Positions 31,295 through 40,708 of a stretch of DNA of 62,638 nt are shown one piece after another (the stretch's first letter is position 1; each line of letters begins with the position of its first letter). Both the position numbers and the translations under genes were made by a program. The notes under the pieces were generated by a model that was given only the letters and a program-made list of their open reading frames with translations, did not search any database and had not been told where the DNA came from. The DNA lies in contig NZ_JAIWHV010000023.1 of NCBI RefSeq assembly GCF_020177375.1, positions 1 through 62,638 of the forward strand, in the 5' to 3' direction. Source of the stretch: Saliphagus infecundisoli. Lineage in GTDB: Archaea > Halobacteriota > Halobacteria > Halobacteriales > Natrialbaceae.

Positions 31295-31873
31295 ATGGAC
31301 TTTAATTCATCCCACTCGGCTGATCGTGTCGACAAGGCAAACCATTCCACAACTAGACGCCGAGTTCTTAAAACGAGCGCCGGTGTAGTCGCAGCCACAA
31401 GTGCTTTTCCGGTGCTAAGTGGAACGGCAGCTGCTCACTTTCCGGATCAGCTTGAACTTGATGTCAAACCTGGCTGTGCGGACAATCCTCTCGACGTACA
31501 GAACGACGATGACGTCCCAATTGCTGTCCTCTCAACAGAATTCGTCGATGGAGATGGAGAGACCGTGATGTTCGATCCGACAGAGCGGGATGTTCGCTAT
31601 CGGTTCGGTGCGCCCGACGCTGTTGAGAGTGGTGGCGGTGCACGCCCCGTTCACGATGGCCATTGTACTGATGAAGGAACGCTCATTCTCCATTTCCCGG
31701 TCGAAGACATGGATCTTGATGGCGATGAGACAACTGGCAAACTCCTCTGGGAACGTGACGAAACTGGCGAACACGGGTATGCCGGAACCGACGAAATCAC
31801 TGTGACTACTCCTTCCAGTGATTCTGCAAACGATCTCAGATTCCCACGATTCGGAAGATTCGCACCATTTTGA
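31295..31873 (+). CDS. Exported beta-rich protein, unknown
   Basis: A 192-residue protein with a Tat signal (STTRRRVLKTSAGVVAATSA, then SGTAAA as a likely cleavage site). The mature part has LDVKPGCADNPLDVQNDDDV then PIAVLST, and later DMDLDGDETTG. This matches a bacterial extracellular domain with the pattern IxPGSxPNxINxxSxGxxPVAIL, usually of unknown function; I infer kinship from that pattern. The frame from 31265 would add 10 residues. Confidence 0.7.
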   Translation: MDFNSSHSADRVDKANHSTTRRRVLKTSAGVVAATSAFPVLSGTAAAHFPDQLELDVKPGCADNPLDVQNDDDVPIAVLSTEFVDGDGETVMFDPTERDVRYRFGAPDAVESGGGARPVHDGHCTDEGTLILHFPVEDMDLDGDETTGKLLWERDETGEHGYAGTDEITVTTPSSDSANDLRFPRFGRFAPF

Positions 31874-31979
31874 GATATATGAAATAACTGATGTAAGAAG
31901 GGGAAACAAAAGAAAATAACGCTGGCAGTATGTTGCCTCTCCCCATCCTAATCGGCCACGTTCGAAGCTCAGGGAGCTA

Positions 31980-32330
31980 TTAGGTTTGTTTATTTTTGAT
32001 AGAAGGGGTATCTGTTGGTGATCCACTTCGATACACTGTATAAAGAATGATAATTGAAATGAGGAAATCGAAGCTATGTTCAATCAAATGATGGATTGTC
32101 ATCGGAACGACTCCAAGAACGGTGCCAAGTCCGACAACGGAGCGAGCCACAAGCATCCCCAATACGAACGTAATTAAGAGGTAGCGGAGCGTCTGTCGTC
32201 TTGAGTACGCGATAAGACCGAGCCCAAACAAGACGATCGTCCCGACTACCGCAAGAACGATTATAAGAACGAGAACTGGGGCAAGTTGCGGATCCAGCCA
32301 TTCGCTACTACGAGAGCTCACAGCGAGCAT
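31980..32330 (-). CDS. 116-residue four-helix membrane protein (DUF7471-like)
   Basis: Start at 32330 (MLAVSSRSSEWLDPQLAPVL). Three or four transmembrane segments with a basic loop SRRQTLRYL and a membrane-embedded HHLIEHSFDF stretch. Divergent from the double winged-helix regulator at 32546, a pairing frequent in haloarchaea near copper and oxidase genes. The His pair could bind a metal, but this is inference. Confidence 0.7.
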   Translation of the reverse strand: MLAVSSRSSEWLDPQLAPVLVLIIVLAVVGTIVLFGLGLIAYSRRQTLRYLLITFVLGMLVARSVVGLGTVLGVVPMTIHHLIEHSFDFLISIIILYTVYRSGSPTDTPSIKNKQT

Positions 32331-32545
32331 GGATGATAGGGATTCGAGTGGTAGACTATCTATTCGCTTCGGTGCAACTCCTCTGGAAAGTCGGAGACAC
32401 GGGGTAAATGCTTGCTTTGATATCGAAAGGAATTGGAAAGACGTTATCACTGTCTTCCCATTCGATAAAAATCAGCGAAAGCCATTATTCCACTGGCTCA
32501 CTATCTTCGATATCAGCTTCCCTTCAAACCACTCCAAATAATCTT

Positions 32546-33073
32546 ATGTCCGAGACGCGACAACAAATCCGAACGCATGTCAACGAGAACGTTGGTATAC
32601 ATTTCAACGAACTCGTTAGGCAGTCAGAGTGTGCGCCAGGTCAGGTTCAGTATCATATCCATCGCTTAATCGATGAGGACGTTCTCATTCGCAGTGAATT
32701 CTATGGCCGAACCCACTACTACCCACCTCAATACGACGAGTGGGAACGTGGAGCACTTGCGTTATTCCGGCGTGAAACGGCTCGTGAAATTGTTGTCCAC
32801 CTTATCGAACATGAATCGGCCGACCCCAACGAGACCGCCGAGGCGCTTGGTATTGCCCGAAGCACCCTTGAGTACCACGTCTCTCATCTTGTTGAACAAG
32901 AGATTGTCGAAAAGCAGTACAACATGCGAAATCAGGTCACACTCTGTTTAGCCCAACCAGACCAAATTGGTCCGTTACTGGTGGAAGTGACGCCAACAGT
33001 TCCCGATCGATTCATTGATCGGTTCACAAGACTCGTCGACAGTCTACTCGAACCATCCTCTGAATCACCGTAG
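32546..33073 (+). CDS. Two-domain winged-helix regulator
   Basis: A 175-residue protein with two winged helices in tandem: the first around FNELVRQSECAPGQVQYHIH, the second around ETAEALGIARSTLEYHVSHL. Proteins of this build (DUF7343-like double wHTH) are common haloarchaeal regulators. It starts at the ATG 32546 after an AT-rich promoter. It probably controls the divergent membrane gene and perhaps the ATPase at 33162. Confidence 0.8.
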   Translation: MSETRQQIRTHVNENVGIHFNELVRQSECAPGQVQYHIHRLIDEDVLIRSEFYGRTHYYPPQYDEWERGALALFRRETAREIVVHLIEHESADPNETAEALGIARSTLEYHVSHLVEQEIVEKQYNMRNQVTLCLAQPDQIGPLLVEVTPTVPDRFIDRFTRLVDSLLEPSSESP

Positions 33074-33161
33074 CTGGCGCGCTATACCGGAAGAAACGTG
33101 TTGACGCCTCCTTTTCAAGTGAAGTGAGGAAACCAATTAGTTATCATATTTGGGTTGACTC

Positions 33162-35687
33162 TCATCTCTTGTCATCGGGGAGCAACCGACGAGAGCTATT
33201 CACACCAATTAAGCCAGCAGAGACAATCGCGGCAAATATCACAGTTACGGGATTTAGAAGGCCAATGATTGCAATCGGAATGGTGATCGCATTGTAGCAG
33301 AGTGCGAGCGCGTTGTTCTGCCGGACCCGTGAGCGCGCGGCGTGTGCTAATTCGAACGCAGTCTCGACGGATCCGAGGTCGTCCGTCGAGATCGCTATAT
33401 CGGCGGCATCAGCTGCAAGTGCCGTTCCGCTTCCTAGTGAGATTCCAAGATCTGCTACCGCGAGTGCCGGAGCGTCGTTGGTTCCGTCGCCGACCATAGC
33501 GACGTTGCGATCGTTTGCCAGCCGACGGATTGTCTCTGTCTTTCCTGCTGGGGGAACGCCTGCAAACACCTGATCGACGGCTGTATGTCGGTCGAAGAAC
33601 TCTGCCGCCTCTGCGTCGTCGCCGGTCAGGACGACCACGTCGACGCCGCGCTCGTCAAGTTGGTTGAGGGTCTCCTCCCAGTCCTCGCGTGGTTCGTCTC
33701 CGACAATCACGACGCCTTCGGCTTGGCCATCGCGGCCTACGATAACTGGCAGATGACCGAATCCGCGGGCCTGTTTGACACGCTGTTCGATCTCTTCACT
33801 CACTCTCCAATCCTCTGCAGCGAACAGGTCTAGTGAACCGACTGCAACTGATCGGCCGGTGACTGTCCCAGTGATCCCGGTCGCATGACTCGAAAACTCC
33901 GAAACGGGATCACTCTCTGGCTCCGCGATTGTATCGGGGGCCCCATCGGTTTGCATCGGATCGGTTTGGTCTTCGGAACGACCGAATGCGGCGACAATGG
34001 CTTCAGCTGCTGGGTGTGATGCTCGACGCTCCAGCATAGCGACGTCCTGGAGAAGGTCCGCCGGCGCATTAGCCTCGAGCACTTCCATTGAACCCGTCGT
34101 CAGCGTCCCAGTTTTGTCGAAAACCACTACGTCGATTTCACGGAGCCGTTCGAAGATCGTTTCGTCGAAGACGATGATGCCATGCTCCATCATCATACGA
34201 AGACAGCTGGCGACCGAGAGGGGTGTTGCAAGTCCCAGCGCCCATGGAGAGGTGACCAAGAATACGCCGAGCATTGCGAGGACCGTACTTGCAACTGAAC
34301 CGGTCGAGACGTAAATGCCGGCCCCAGTGCCGAGCGCCGCAAGAACGAGGACCGGAGCGACAAATGTGGCCATCCGATCTGCACGCCGCTGGATCCTGTG
34401 ATCCGTACTCTGGATGTTCCACACGGACTGCATGATTCGGTCGATACTACTTGTCCGCGCTTCATTGACTTCGACGAGCGCAGCATCGTTTGTGACAATC
34501 GATCCTCCGAGGACGTCCTCACCAGGGGATCGCCTGACTGGAACCGACTCGCCGGTTACGATCGATTCGTCAACGGTACAGGCCTGATCGACTAGCGTTC
34601 CGTCGACGGGAATCCGCTCTCCCGTGCGGACCAACACACGATCACCTGCCGTCACCTCCTCGACGGGGACGACGTGTGTCGTCCCGTCGTCGCTGTAGCG
34701 TCGTGCCTCGTCGACCTGAGAGACTGTGAGGTCCGTAAGACGTTCGAGCGCACGCTGCTTGATCGATGTTTCATAAAAGGCAGCACCGGTGACAGCTGCA
34801 GCGACGACCAACGTGAGGTCAAAGAATACGTCATTCTCACCGGCGATGATCGCGGCTGCACTGTACAGGTACGCACTGCAGACGGTAAACGCGACGAGAA
34901 GATCCGTATTCGGCTGCTTAGTCCGAAGGCTGGCGTATGCTCCACGCAGTACCGGCAGTCCCGTGAACAGCAACACAAGTCCTGTGAGACCGAGGTAGAG
35001 ACGTAGGAAGAGAGCACCTGAAGACCCCTGGAGTTGGAAGGAGTTCTCATAGAGTTCGAGGAACGTCGTATCAACCATATCCGCCAGGTGGGCAGGATAC
35101 ACGAGGACGGCGTAGGGGAGAAGAAGAAATGCCCCAAACAGGACGCCAGCCGCATAGCGAAAGCTGAGAAACTCATCTGACCGACGTTTACGCATTCCCT
35201 CCATCTCTCTAGAGCGGAGTGGGGCGTCCGCCTCGGCCTGGCGAGAACCCGCAGCGTCGCCTCGTAGGTATGCGTCGTAGCCGAGCGTGCTGAGCGCGTC
35301 TATGAGGTCCTGCTGGGTTACGTGGTTATCGTGCTCCACACGCACGGTCTCGGTGACATAGCTGGCCGTCGCGTCGGCTACTCCGTCTAGTGCCATTGCC
35401 CGGGACTCAAGGTACTCCTCGCAGGTCGCTGAGTGCATCCCGTCAACCCGGAAGAAGGTCTGGTCTCGGTGGTTCGACTCCCCGGGTGGCGAACTCTCGG
35501 TCGCTGCTGGAGACGTTTCGGAACAATCCGAGCCCTTGGCCTGGATCGGTCCGTCAAGTGTCTCGTCAATCTCGCGGCAGCCCTGCGAGCAGTACCACTC
35601 GTCGGACGGAGCGTCCGCAATTCCTGACGCAAAGTCGATTGTCCGACCACATAGCTCGCAGGTGGCATTGGGATGTGTGTCGTCCAT
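33162..35687 (-). CDS. FixI-like P1B ATPase with lost copper ligands
   Basis: An 841-residue paralogue of the gene at 18937. The layout is the same: a Cys-rich head (CELCGR, YCSQGC), an HMA domain, eight helices, TGES, DKTGT, GDGTNDAPALA and an SSRRLLP end. Two metal sites differ. The HMA motif GMHCATC reads GMHSATC, and the membrane CPC reads SPW (480-482, TSPWALGLATP). Catalytic ATPase motifs are intact, so it is not simply decayed. It may move another substrate or act as a regulator. The start at 35687 is an ATG; a GTG at 35702 is possible. Confidence 0.9.
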   Translation of the reverse strand: MDDTHPNATCELCGRTIDFASGIADAPSDEWYCSQGCREIDETLDGPIQAKGSDCSETSPAATESSPPGESNHRDQTFFRVDGMHSATCEEYLESRAMALDGVADATASYVTETVRVEHDNHVTQQDLIDALSTLGYDAYLRGDAAGSRQAEADAPLRSREMEGMRKRRSDEFLSFRYAAGVLFGAFLLLPYAVLVYPAHLADMVDTTFLELYENSFQLQGSSGALFLRLYLGLTGLVLLFTGLPVLRGAYASLRTKQPNTDLLVAFTVCSAYLYSAAAIIAGENDVFFDLTLVVAAAVTGAAFYETSIKQRALERLTDLTVSQVDEARRYSDDGTTHVVPVEEVTAGDRVLVRTGERIPVDGTLVDQACTVDESIVTGESVPVRRSPGEDVLGGSIVTNDAALVEVNEARTSSIDRIMQSVWNIQSTDHRIQRRADRMATFVAPVLVLAALGTGAGIYVSTGSVASTVLAMLGVFLVTSPWALGLATPLSVASCLRMMMEHGIIVFDETIFERLREIDVVVFDKTGTLTTGSMEVLEANAPADLLQDVAMLERRASHPAAEAIVAAFGRSEDQTDPMQTDGAPDTIAEPESDPVSEFSSHATGITGTVTGRSVAVGSLDLFAAEDWRVSEEIEQRVKQARGFGHLPVIVGRDGQAEGVVIVGDEPREDWEETLNQLDERGVDVVVLTGDDAEAAEFFDRHTAVDQVFAGVPPAGKTETIRRLANDRNVAMVGDGTNDAPALAVADLGISLGSGTALAADAADIAISTDDLGSVETAFELAHAARSRVRQNNALALCYNAITIPIAIIGLLNPVTVIFAAIVSAGLIGVNSSRRLLPDDKR

Positions 35688-35771
35688 CGGTGAGGTTCGC
35701 ACGTGTGTCGTTCTCAGAGATGGGTACGGAAACGTGTTTCCGACGCGGGTCAGCCGGGCCTATCCGAGACA

Positions 35772-35933
35772 CTACTGTCCGATTCTATGTCGATGTGAGT
35801 CGTGCATCAGTCCGTCAAGAGGGGCTTGATTGTCCATCATTCCGACGAACCGCGGGACCGCCTGCCAGTACGCGTCAAACTCCTTGCCGTGCTGTTCTTG
35901 GAGCCAGAATTCTCCGCCAGCCACCAATACTTC
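35772..35933 (-). pseudogene. Fragment like an isoprenylcysteine methyltransferase end
   Basis: The minus-strand frame GGEFWLQEQHGKEFDAYWQA, then VPRFVG, resembles the C-terminal helix of ICMT/PEMT-family membrane methyltransferases (E..L...G.E...Y...VPRFL). It has no N-terminal part and ends in an unrelated His-rich tail at 35772. Confidence 0.35.
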
Positions 35934-35941
35934 CCTATGAA

Positions 35942-36088
35942 ATGGGATTCGCGGTAGGCGGGATGATCATTGTTATCGCGGATGAAATCATTCCGGGGGC
36001 ATATTCGGAAGGAGACGGACGCCTCGCTACTATTTCTCTGGTTGTTTGTATTGCTGTAATGTTTGGTATTGATGTTGCCCTTGAATAA
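35942..36088 (+). pseudogene. 3-prime fragment of a ZIP metal transporter
   Basis: MGFAVGGMIIVIADEIIPGA, then YSEGDGRLATISLVVCIAVM and FGIDVALE, is the last two helices of GufA/ZupT-type ZIP transporters (GAMIYVVVEELIPEA, then LATLGLxxGFxxMMxLDVAL). The upstream six helices are missing. It meets the ICMT-like fragment end to end, a deletion junction. Confidence 0.5.
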
Positions 36089-36257
36089 GTTAGCCCGAAG
36101 CAGCTTCTAACGGTTACTTCTCGCTTGTAGCATGCTTTGTTTTCCATTAGGTAGTTAAGCAAAGAGTTATTTTTAATTATGTATAATTCGGCACCTTATT
36201 GCGCAAATTTGCCACAGAGAGAAAAGACACTTCAGCGGTCATTTTCTTCGTGTTGAT

Positions 36258-36452
36258 ATGGGTACCAGCCGTCTGATCTTCGCGATCAGCGTCATCATAT
36301 TGACTGGTATAGCTCTCTTCGTGGCGATGAATTCCTATTGGAATTCCGGCGGCCTAGCTATGCTTGGCTACTTGCTCGCCTTCTTCGGTACGATCGCTCT
36401 GATCCCGTTGGTTCTCCGCGACAAATTAAACAAGTCTTGGTCAGAAAAGTGA
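36258..36452 (+). CDS. 64-residue two-helix membrane protein
   Basis: MGTSRLIFAISVIILTGIAL, then a second helix LAMLGYLLAFFGTIALIPLV and a basic C-terminus. Haloarchaeal codon use and a full two-helix layout support coding. No family recognised. Confidence 0.55.
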   Translation: MGTSRLIFAISVIILTGIALFVAMNSYWNSGGLAMLGYLLAFFGTIALIPLVLRDKLNKSWSEK

Positions 36453-36885
36453 CGTATGAGGCTCAGGGCGGAGTGGCATAGGCTTGGATGAACTTCGTTG
36501 CCTGGTGATTCCTGTCTGGTGACAGGACGTGCATCGTCTATGCAAGCCGTCAAGCATATCGATAGCTCAGGATGGCGAGTTGTACGCCATCATTGTTCGA
36601 TAGACTCGCGAGTGGGACGATTATGGGCTAATTCAGGAAGGACCGACACCGACCCTGTATACGAATCTCTCGCCGACGCTGAAGATCCGTATCATCGATC
36701 GATGGCACCAAATCGTGAACTCGAACGCCGGATATATCGATAACTCAAACTGAGTCCAGAAGCGTATTCTCCAGTCACGTCCTGTCGGCTTTCTACCGGC
36801 TCCTGATCAACCCAGAGGGAGGGCCTGTCCGACTGTTCGGTGCAGATTCAGCAGATAGATCCGTTTGGAAGAGAACCGTTCAACA
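36453..36885. other. Intergenic region with no clear gene
   Basis: A plus-strand frame at 36498-36743 is open but has no acidic bias or motif and is probably chance. A remnant cannot be excluded. Confidence 0.35.
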
Positions 36886-38100
36886 ATGGCCCAGGATCGC
36901 TTCCGAGTGCGGGCATCCGGTGACTACACGCAGTCGCGATCAACAAGGTTCGTCGGCGCCACCGGAAAACTCGCCGTCCTGTTAGTTGTATTGCTCCAGA
37001 TCCCAGTCGTAACGGCGCACGGTGAGGCAGAGTCGACGGCACTGAGTCAGTCTCATGGTCTGGCTGCAATTTTCGTGGGGCTGGCCCTCGTCGGCGGCGC
37101 AGTTGCGCTAAAGCGCACCGAACGGATCACCCCGACGACGGCGCTCTACGCTGCCTTTGCCGGTCTCGCCGTCGTCACGATCGGAGCAATGGTGTTTGAC
37201 GGACTCGCACCTGACGCGTCCTACAGCGCCAGTACGATGCCGATCCCCCGCTCGTGGTATCCGCCGATGGCCTTGTTAACCGGCGTCGGAATCGCGGTTG
37301 TCAGTTTCGTCGTCGGGTGGCTCAAATGGCCAGGCCGACCGCGGTACACGTCCCTCGGAATCCTGATCGGACTTTGGGTCGCGTACCCGACGTTGATTCC
37401 CGGCCCTGCCAGCACGACGAACCCGCTGGGGTACGTGATCGTGCTCGCCACGCCCGTACTCCTAGGATACATCGTCTGGAAAGATGCGCAGGATGGGATC
37501 CGTGTCGCGTTGCACGACGCGACAGCCCGTCGGTTTGGAATCGGCGTCGGATTCCTCCTCGCCATGTACTTCTCGGCGCTGAGCGGCTATCTGACGTTCT
37601 TCCCGAGTGAGGGATCACCTCACCACACGATCGTGTCAATCGAAACCGTCCAGTACCAGCTCGTTCAATGGCCAACCCTCGAGGTATTCCTCCCACAGGT
37701 TCCGTTCTTTGTCGCCGTATCAATCGGATCAGTCGTCCTCGTCGGTAGCCTAAGTACACTCGTCGGGCTCAACGCCGCGCTGATTGCCTACCAGTGGCGA
37801 TCTGAGCGCGTCGCGATCGCCGGAACCACCGAGGGAACGGCCGGAACGAGCGCCATTGTCGGCTCCTGTGCGTGTGGCTGCTGCGGACCGATCGTTGCCC
37901 AAGTTGTCGTACTCGTTGCTGGGCCGTCGATCGCGGCGCCGCTCTACTGGGTGTTCGTCGACTCAAAGTCTCCGTTCACGATGCTCTTCCTGGTGGCGAG
38001 CATTGGGCTCTTCACAGGTGGGCTAGTCTACGCGACGAAGCAAGCAAGCGATTTCGGGGCCCCTGTAACCAGTTCACCAGCCGCTGTCAATGACGGATGA
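36886..38100 (+). CDS. Multi-pass membrane protein with CACGCC cluster
   Basis: A 404-residue protein starting at the ATG 36886. There is a signal-like first helix, then a short loop with His (TAHGEAESTALSQSHG), and eight to ten further helices. Near residue 330 is SCACGCCGPIVAQVVVLVAG, four Cys at the start of a helix, with a Pro as in metal-transport motifs. No family is recognised. Surrounding copper, Sco and Dsb genes suggest metal or heme delivery, but this is inference only. Confidence 0.75.
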   Translation: MAQDRFRVRASGDYTQSRSTRFVGATGKLAVLLVVLLQIPVVTAHGEAESTALSQSHGLAAIFVGLALVGGAVALKRTERITPTTALYAAFAGLAVVTIGAMVFDGLAPDASYSASTMPIPRSWYPPMALLTGVGIAVVSFVVGWLKWPGRPRYTSLGILIGLWVAYPTLIPGPASTTNPLGYVIVLATPVLLGYIVWKDAQDGIRVALHDATARRFGIGVGFLLAMYFSALSGYLTFFPSEGSPHHTIVSIETVQYQLVQWPTLEVFLPQVPFFVAVSIGSVVLVGSLSTLVGLNAALIAYQWRSERVAIAGTTEGTAGTSAIVGSCACGCCGPIVAQVVVLVAGPSIAAPLYWVFVDSKSPFTMLFLVASIGLFTGGLVYATKQASDFGAPVTSSPAAVNDG

Positions 38101-38235
38101 CGTGTCCGGTTAGCCCTCGGTCGAGTTGAGGAAGCCGAGATTCTGCTACTGGATGGCGTTGGAATGGTAGTCCCAGGAGTCGGCATCGTATGTCTGCCTG
38201 GCAACCTATCGAGTTCCAAGGCAGCTATTCAATCG

Positions 38236-38560
38236 GAATGGCCGGAGTGATCCAAATCGCTCGACAAGGTCGACAATTAGCTCCCGACGATTTCGGTGAC
38301 GTACCCGTTGTAGACTTTGATCTTACATACAAAACGATGTACCGGCGCGTCGAGTGCTTTGCCAGAGCGCTCAATGCGCCTTCCCTCGATCTCGTTGGAC
38401 CGGTCGAAATAAACGAAGTGTACGTCTCTGCCGGGATGCAAAGTCGCGCGCGTGACTTCTGGTCGCACTCGCGTGGGCAAGAGTCGTACGATGGCAACAA
38501 GGATCGTCCTCTTGTTCGCACTCAACAACCCCAAGAAACTCGCCAAAACGCTATGAATCG
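38236..38560 (+). pseudogene. IS1595-type transposase remnant
   Basis: The frame contains DLTYKTMYRRVECFARALNA, then LDLVGPVEINEVYVSAG and a SRSRG-like stretch, matching the core of haloarchaeal IS1595 transposases (YRRVERFARALDAP...VEIDEVYVSAGKKGRE). Both ends are degenerate. It explains much of the gene-free 38101-38710 stretch. Confidence 0.5.
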
Positions 38561-38710
38561 ATCTCCTATCTTGCATGTCCAATAGAGCAGGGTGGCGGAG
38601 TCCTAATTCACGGGACAGCACGTGGATTTTTTGGCCTGGATAAATATCGCAGGTGGACCTCAATGCTGCTGTCGCGAGTCCAATAGTGAGGAGCAAAGAT
38701 TGGCGAGCGG

Positions 38711-39439
38711 TTACATCCCGCCTGTCGCCGTCAGGTATGCGCTCGCAAACTGTACCGCATTGTACGCACCGTGAATCACGGCCGGAACAGCGAGGTTATC
38801 GGTGTACTCGTATGTTGCGCCCAGTGCCAGGGCGAGAACGAATGCGATACCGACATACACCAGCTTCCCTTCACCGGACAGCGAAAAGAGATGAATCGAC
38901 GCGAAGAGGACGCTCGCAAGAACGATTGCATAGGCCGGATGCAGTGTTTCTCGGAGCGTACCCTGAACCAGTCCCCGGTATAACAGTTCCTCTCCCGGAC
39001 CGACTAGCAGAAACGAGAGAGGAACGAGCAGTAGAAATACTGCTGGATTCTGATGACCAATCGTCACGATCTGATTTTGTGCCGACTCGAGTCCGAGCAA
39101 AGAGATGATCGTCGACGCGATTACGAGCAGGCCTAGGAGCGTAACTATTCCGGCGATGGTCACGGCAACATCTCGCCTGTCCGGAATCGTAACCGGGACG
39201 AAGTCGAAGCCGAGATCGCGGAATCTGAGATAGAGGACAGCGACCCCCCCGAACGTTACTCCTTGCAACAGGACTGTACTCAACACGAGACGCAACGATG
39301 GACGAGCTGTGACATCGATTCCGAATACGGCCAGAAGTATGGCAGCGACGGTAATGACGACCGATCCGATGATTGTGGAGCCGTACGTGAGTCCTATCGC
39401 ACTCACAACTGAGCGGACTGGTGAAGTTGATTCCGTCAT
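38711..39439 (-). CDS. CPBP-family intramembrane metalloprotease
   Basis: A 242-residue, eight-helix protein starting at 39439. It has the CPBP/Abi motifs: GPGEELLYRGLVQG (EEXXXR-type Glu pair), SIHLFSLSGEG and VIHGAYNAVQF with the zinc-binding His. Members cleave proteins within the membrane or confer bacteriocin immunity. No link to neighbours is visible. Confidence 0.85.
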   Translation of the reverse strand: MTESTSPVRSVVSAIGLTYGSTIIGSVVITVAAILLAVFGIDVTARPSLRLVLSTVLLQGVTFGGVAVLYLRFRDLGFDFVPVTIPDRRDVAVTIAGIVTLLGLLVIASTIISLLGLESAQNQIVTIGHQNPAVFLLLVPLSFLLVGPGEELLYRGLVQGTLRETLHPAYAIVLASVLFASIHLFSLSGEGKLVYVGIAFVLALALGATYEYTDNLAVPAVIHGAYNAVQFASAYLTATGGM

Positions 39440-39530
39440 TTGAAGGAACTGATAACGGAGCGGTCTGTACAAGCTATACGCGAAGCTTCGATAGTTCGTC
39501 GTGTTGTCGAATTGTTATTGAGTTTTATCA

Positions 39531-39965
39531 TTAGTTGTGGCGTCTTGTTTCGTTCCGCCTCACAGCCATCCTCGACCAGCTGAGCCCTGCGGCTATGACG
39601 AGCATGAATGCGAGAAGTGAGAGGTTCGGAATCGTCAGTCCAAATATCGGCGCCTGCCATTGGACAGCAGCACACGATCCATCGAAAGAACAGGTGGTTG
39701 TCGTCGCCTGCAGTACTGAGTGATAAGCTGCGGTTACTCCACCGAGGACTGAAAGCGGGATAACAGTCCGCCAGACTGCAGGACGGGCTTCGATCGTTGC
39801 GACACCGAGGACGACGACTAGCGGGTACATCAGAATTCGTTGGTACCAACAGAGGTCACACGGTACCAGTCCGAGACCGAGGCTAAACCAGAGACTTCCA
39901 GCTGTCGCGATCGCGACGACGAGTGTTGCACTGCCCAATACGAGCCGGACTCGGTCATGACCCAT
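39531..39965 (-). CDS. dsbB: DsbB-type disulfide-forming membrane protein
   Basis: A 144-residue, four-helix protein with the DsbB pair CDLCWYQRILMYP and a second extracytoplasmic pair, CSFDGSC. It passes electrons from DsbA to quinones. Its ATG at 39965 overlaps the end of the DsbA-like gene by 11 bases, so the two are an operon. The frame could also start at 40007. Confidence 0.88.
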   Translation of the reverse strand: MGHDRVRLVLGSATLVVAIATAGSLWFSLGLGLVPCDLCWYQRILMYPLVVVLGVATIEARPAVWRTVIPLSVLGGVTAAYHSVLQATTTTCSFDGSCAAVQWQAPIFGLTIPNLSLLAFMLVIAAGLSWSRMAVRRNETRRHN

Positions 39966-40698
39966 TTGCGAGTTGTTCGATGAAGGTACGGATTCGTTGT
40001 TCGTCACTCAGCGGGTTGACCATTTCGCCATCGATTATGAGTGCGGGGGTTCCCGAAATGCCGGCGTCGGCTGCTGCCTGACTCGTCTCCCGAATCGGTG
40101 ATTCGTAGGCCTGCTCCTGAATCTTCGTTCGGAACTGTCCCGTCTCCGTTACTCCGGCCTCCTCAGCGAATGAAACGAGTTTGTCAGTGGTAGCCCACGT
40201 CTCACTCTCGGGTGGTTGATTGGCGAATACGTATTCATGATATCGCCAGTAGGTTTCAGGATCCACGTTCCAGGCTGCGAGCCCAGCTTGAGCAGCACGG
40301 GGGGCATCAGAGCCGAGGAAAGGTTCACCGTCAATATAGGCTAACGAGCGGAATTGTAAGCTAATGTCACCGGGCTCAACGTAGTCTGTGACGATATCGC
40401 CGAGGAAACCCGTGCTGAAGTCCGCACAGTACGGACATTTCCAGTTTCCATAGTAGGTCACAGTCGGTTGATCGGCTGACCCCGTCATCGCATACGTGGC
40501 TGACGCGGGGTCGTCTGGGACCGGCGCGTTTGCTACTGGGCCATCTACATCAGTATTTGATGACTCATTGTTTTCGCCACCGAGACATCCACTGAGTGCG
40601 ACTACTCCACTCGTCGCGAGGAACCGGCGTCGCGTTAGCAGTCCACGTTCTTCACCCAATGGCGTGAACAGGGTCGAGATGCGTTCGCTATCGGTCAT
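39955..40698 (-). CDS. DsbA-like thioredoxin-fold lipoprotein
   Basis: A 247-residue protein. It has a Tat plus lipobox signal (LTRRRFLATSGVVALSGC) and a thioredoxin fold with KCPYCADFS as the redox site, plus cis-Pro in ISGTPALIIDG. It forms or shuffles disulfides in exported proteins with DsbB. Many Cys-bearing copper proteins nearby (Sco, cupredoxins) are plausible clients. It lies 10 bases after the broken heme A synthase on the same strand. Confidence 0.88.
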   Translation of the reverse strand: MTDSERISTLFTPLGEERGLLTRRRFLATSGVVALSGCLGGENNESSNTDVDGPVANAPVPDDPASATYAMTGSADQPTVTYYGNWKCPYCADFSTGFLGDIVTDYVEPGDISLQFRSLAYIDGEPFLGSDAPRAAQAGLAAWNVDPETYWRYHEYVFANQPPESETWATTDKLVSFAEEAGVTETGQFRTKIQEQAYESPIRETSQAAADAGISGTPALIIDGEMVNPLSDEQRIRTFIEQLANGS

Positions 40699-40708
40699 GC
40701 TTCTTCAA

